Shown: piece by piece, positions 61,546 through 64,000 of the stretch
Layout: each line of letters opens with the position of its first letter
Numbering within the stretch: position 1 is the stretch's first letter
DNA from: Myxococcus fulvus
GTDB taxonomy: Bacteria; Myxococcota; Myxococcia; Myxococcales; Myxococcaceae
Assembly (NCBI RefSeq): GCF_900111765.1
Contig: NZ_FOIB01000016.1
Location: 1 to 64,000 of the forward strand
Direction: 5' to 3'
Length of the DNA stretch: 64,000 nucleotides
Notes under the pieces: model-generated
Database searches by the model: none
What the model saw: only the letters and a program-made list of their open reading frames with translations
What the model was told of the DNA's origin: nothing
Translations under genes and position numbers: made by a program

Positions 61546-63132
61546 GTGCGAGGTCTGTTCAAGTGGGCTGGCTGTGCGGCGATGCTGGTGGCGTGTGGAG
61601 GTCCGGAGACGGACGAGGCGCTGGAGGCCGGTGAGGACCCGGGCACGCGGCTGGCGAGCGTGACGCTCCCCGAGGGCCAGTCCATCTCGTTCCACGAGGT
61701 GCCCGACTACGGCATCGTCACCGTGGTGAAGGGCCCGCGCGGCACGCCCATGCCGGACGCGGCGGCGTTCGACGGGATGCCCATCACGGAGGTCTACCGC
61801 AAGCTGTCCGGCGGGCAGGAGCCCCCCGCGAAGCTGGTGGAGGCCGCCAGCCGCGCGCCGTCCATGCTGCACCTCACGCCCACCCGCGAGGCCCTGGCGC
61901 CCGAGGGGCCCGCCCGCAGCTCCGCCGACGTGGGGCCCGGCGTCGTCAGCCAGCAGGCCCTGCCCGACACCGCGTGGTGGTCAGCCAACTTCTGCCAGGG
62001 GCTCAACCAGGAGTACGACGCCATCTGGTGTCCGACGAACGTGTACAGCTGGGCGCATTCCGGCTGGGGCCCGGTGCAGAAGTACTACCAGGCCTGCGCC
62101 ACCACGGGCGAGGCCACCGGCACGCTGTGGCTGGAGAAGTGGGCCAGCGGCGCGTGGCAGCGCCTGCAGACGGCCAGCCTGCCCAAGTGGTGGTGGACGT
62201 GCACGTGGGCGGTGGGCGCGGCCCAGTACCGCTCGGGCGTCGACGCCACCGCGAACGCGCTCTTCATGGAGCGCTACCGCTACGCCATCCCCAACATCGT
62301 CGCCAACCTGTCGGACTTCCCGAGCGACCGCAGCTACACGGGCTTCTCCGACAACCTCCAGGGCCTCACCCACGACGCCCACTACTGGTACCAGACGCGC
62401 AACGCGACGAACTTCTGGAAGGACGAGTCCACCGAGGGGCTCATCGCCTGGTGGCCGATGTCGGGGCTGAACAACAACCCCGGCGGGACCTATCGAATGC
62501 CTTCGCCCTGGTACAACGCGGGCTTCCGGCACTACGGCGACCTGGTGCACGTCAACGGCTATCTCTACATCGCCATGGACGGTCCGGGGCGCAGCGGCGC
62601 GGTGGGCGTGTTCAACACGAGCATGCAGTACATCGGCTATGCGTCGCTGCCGCAGTGGGAGGGCGGCGTGGCCTTCATCGCGCACAACCCACGTGACGGC
62701 CTGTTCTACGCGGTGACGAACCACCCGGGCTACACGGTGCTGCGCGGCTATCAAATCACGCTGTCCGGCACGACGGTGTCCATCACGCACAAGCGCACGC
62801 TGTCCTTCTCGAGCAACATCCCGCAGGGCACCTGGATCCAGGGCGGCAAGATTTCCGCGCGCGGCAACCTCTACGTGAGCGTGGGCGGCGGAGGCCAGAC
62901 GTCCGGCATCTACATGGTGGACGTCGTCAACGGCTACGTGCAGGGCTACTACTACGTCCCCTACGGCTCCACCGACGAGTTCGAGGGCCTGGACCTCTGG
63001 GACCTGGACGCGGACCAGCGCATGGGCGCGCGCGGCCAGATTCACATGCAGAAGATCAACATCGACCTGCCCGGCTTCGACGACGACTACTGGTTGGGCC
63101 ACTACCGCGTGGACGACCCGAGCCGGCTGTAG
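61546..63132 (+). CDS. Large secreted lipoprotein of unknown family
   Basis: A 528-residue lipoprotein. The GTG at 61546 has a perfect AGGAGG 9 bases upstream, and the signal (LFKWAGCAAMLVACGG) lipidates the Cys. The N-terminal 150 residues are low-complexity. The mature region is rich in Trp/Tyr (WWWTCTWAVGAAQYRSG, HYWYQTRNATNFWKD, PQWEGGVAF) and has repeated beta-strand patterns (DLVHVNGYLYIAMDG, VTLRGYQITLSG), like a carbohydrate- or surface-binding beta-propeller. I recognise no family. Confidence 0.78.
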   Translation: MRGLFKWAGCAAMLVACGGPETDEALEAGEDPGTRLASVTLPEGQSISFHEVPDYGIVTVVKGPRGTPMPDAAAFDGMPITEVYRKLSGGQEPPAKLVEAASRAPSMLHLTPTREALAPEGPARSSADVGPGVVSQQALPDTAWWSANFCQGLNQEYDAIWCPTNVYSWAHSGWGPVQKYYQACATTGEATGTLWLEKWASGAWQRLQTASLPKWWWTCTWAVGAAQYRSGVDATANALFMERYRYAIPNIVANLSDFPSDRSYTGFSDNLQGLTHDAHYWYQTRNATNFWKDESTEGLIAWWPMSGLNNNPGGTYRMPSPWYNAGFRHYGDLVHVNGYLYIAMDGPGRSGAVGVFNTSMQYIGYASLPQWEGGVAFIAHNPRDGLFYAVTNHPGYTVLRGYQITLSGTTVSITHKRTLSFSSNIPQGTWIQGGKISARGNLYVSVGGGGQTSGIYMVDVVNGYVQGYYYVPYGSTDEFEGLDLWDLDADQRMGARGQIHMQKINIDLPGFDDDYWLGHYRVDDPSRL

Positions 63133-63153
63133 GCGCTCAGGGGCCAATCACAT

Positions 63154-63183
63154 CAGCGCCAACACACTCCTGCCGTGGCGCTG
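63154..63183 (+). terminator. Hairpin after the secreted lipoprotein
   Basis: CAGCGCCA (63154-63161) and TGGCGCTG (63176-63183), perfect 8-bp arms, loop 14, starting 22 bases after the stop. No T-run. Confidence 0.5.
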
Positions 63184-63286
63184 GAAGAAGGCCTGTCATC
63201 GGGGCCCGGAAGCCCCTCGAGATTCCGGGCGCCGTCTGACAATGACATGATTGCGGGCACACCTCGCCGTCCCATCGGAGCCTGCA

Positions 63287-63556
63287 ATGACTCTCCCTGG
63301 TCGAGCGCTGTTCCTCGCATGTGCCACCATCGCCTCGCTGCTCACGGGCTGTTCCGGGCCCGACGAGGCCACCGTCGGCGGTGACGCCACCTCGGAGGCG
63401 ACGTCCTCCGAGTCCGCCCTGGCCGCCTGCACCAGCACCACCCAGACGACGTGCCGGATGGAGGCCGGGTGCTCGTGGAACGCCGGCTGCTGCGGCGGCC
63501 TGTGCCTGCCCACCAGCCAGACCTGCCCCATCACCTGCCCGCCGCCCGAGTCCTGA
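63287..63556 (+). CDS. Small cysteine-rich lipoprotein
   Basis: An 89-residue lipoprotein (MTLPGRALFLACATIASLLTGC). The mature end is packed with cysteines (AACTSTTQTTCRMEAGCSWNAGCCGGLC, TCPITC), consistent with several disulfides. GGAG precedes the start. Similar tiny Cys-rich lipoproteins occur in predatory myxobacteria. Function unknown. Confidence 0.72.
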   Translation: MTLPGRALFLACATIASLLTGCSGPDEATVGGDATSEATSSESALAACTSTTQTTCRMEAGCSWNAGCCGGLCLPTSQTCPITCPPPES

Positions 63557-63577
63557 GCGACGCGCGCGCATCGCGCC

Positions 63578-63643
63578 AAAAAACAACCGCGCGGTCGGCC
63601 GTCACCTCGGGAGGACTCCCGGAAGTGACAGCCGCCGCGCGGT
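63578..63643 (-). terminator. Intrinsic terminator for the M4 metalloprotease gene
   Basis: A long imperfect hairpin with outer arms ACCGCGCGG/CCGCGCGGT and an inner CGGGAG-GA-CTCCCG, followed on the - strand by TTGTTTTTT. It can also end the convergent lipoprotein transcript. Confidence 0.8.
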
Positions 63644-63749
63644 GAAGGACTCGGAACGCCCCCCCTTCCCGCTCAGGAACCACGGAGGCTCCCGGAGCGT
63701 CCCGAATCACAGGGCCCGACGGGCGAAGGCCACCCCGTCACGTCGAGCC

Positions 63750-63774
63750 CCCGGGCACCTGCTGCGTGCCCGGG
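63750..63774 (-). terminator. Hairpin immediately after the M4 gene
   Basis: CCCGGGCAC (63750-63758) and GTGCCCGGG (63766-63774), perfect 9-bp arms, 21 bases after the stop on the - strand. It lacks a U-tract and precedes the stronger terminator. Confidence 0.55.
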
Positions 63775-63795
63775 TCCTGCAACGACAGTCGCGAG

Positions 63796-64000
63796 CTAGT
63801 TCACGCCGACGGCGGTCCAGCTCTCCTTCACCTTCGTCACCTCGGCCGAGTCCGCGCCGTACAGGTCCGTGGCCGCCTTGATGGTGGCCGTGCGCGCCTG
63901 GGCGAACGTGGTGCTGGGCGTCATGTAGTGGGCCAGGGCGCGGTAGTAGATCTTCAGGCCCTTCTCCATCCCGATGCCGTCCTTCACCTCAATCTTGGAC
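63796..64000 (-). CDS. M4 zinc metalloprotease (thermolysin-type), C-terminal part only
   Basis: Only the last 67 residues are in the window. GMEKGLKIYYRALAHYMTPSTTFAQARTATIKAATDLYG and the final AEVTKVKESWTAVGVN match the helical C-terminal domain of thermolysin-family proteases. The gene starts beyond 64000. No PPC or other tail follows the peptidase domain. It would be a secreted broad-range protease, and strong terminators follow it. Confidence 0.8.
   Translation of the reverse strand, partial: SKIEVKDGIGMEKGLKIYYRALAHYMTPSTTFAQARTATIKAATDLYGADSAEVTKVKESWTAVGVN

Overview
The window looks like chromosomal DNA of a myxobacterium, most probably Myxococcaceae (Myxococcus, Corallococcus or a close relative). 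The evidence is very high GC with strong third-position GC bias, many lipoproteins, a Ser/Thr kinase with a proline-rich tail, a propeller-type hybrid sensor kinase, many proteases (S8, S9, M4, M16, M24, calpain-like C2), and dense genes with 4-base overlaps. No rRNA, tRNA, CRISPR array, insertion sequence or origin was seen. The genus is inferred.

Region 1 (122-11897, + strand) is one compact unit of eight genes: a TerB-N/TerB/TerB-C protein, a DUF2791 (BrxD-like) ATPase, an Lhr-like helicase (BrxHI-like), a membrane protein with a DnaJ-type cysteine finger, then hxsA, hxsD, hxsB and hxsC of the His-Xaa-Ser radical-SAM peptide-modification system. HxsA carries five tandem His-Xaa-Ser units and a PEGA domain. 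Joining a DNA-processing ATPase/helicase/TerB module to a radical-SAM modification cassette in one apparent operon is the most striking gene arrangement here.

Region 2 (11906-14543, - strand, convergent with hxsC) holds a second candidate system. Two very short paralogous peptides (33 and 38 aa) share an 11-residue N-terminus and a Gly/Cys-rich C-terminus. Each lies between its own copy of a conserved promoter and its own UGCA-loop hairpin. They precede a 612-aa protein of no family I recognise. The layout resembles duplicated RiPP-type precursor genes with attenuators ahead of a maturation gene.

Region 3 (14791-23754): an orphan REC-PAS-PAS histidine kinase; a divergent quinone-oxidoreductase/TetR pair; an arsR-acr3-arsC operon whose arsC has an abnormal 3' end running into tetR; a SIMPL protein; a hemerythrin; and a phthalate-dioxygenase-type reductase.

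Region 4 (23765-41176): a 1484-residue hybrid sensor kinase, an RDD protein, a Ser/Thr kinase, an S8 protease lipoprotein, a beta-barrel protein, a DUF2267 protein, a di-heme peroxidase lipoprotein, an M24 lipoprotein and a Kelch lipoprotein. Convergent pairs are separated by clear hairpins.

Region 5 (41324-52317): small conserved proteins, a YbaK-type deacylase, an orphan MalK/UgpC ATPase, a self-inhibited Fic protein with a perfect upstream palindrome, a calpain-like protease flanked by two paralogous NFWPE proteins, a KsdD-like flavoprotein, ureidoglycolate lyase and a DPP-IV-like peptidase.

Region 6 (52374-64000): an active/inactive M16 protease pair, a zinc-ribbon membrane protein, a KamA-type radical SAM enzyme, an overlapping flavoprotein/beta-helix/aldo-keto reductase/EamA set, two secreted lipoproteins, and the C-terminus of an M4 metalloprotease that leaves the window.
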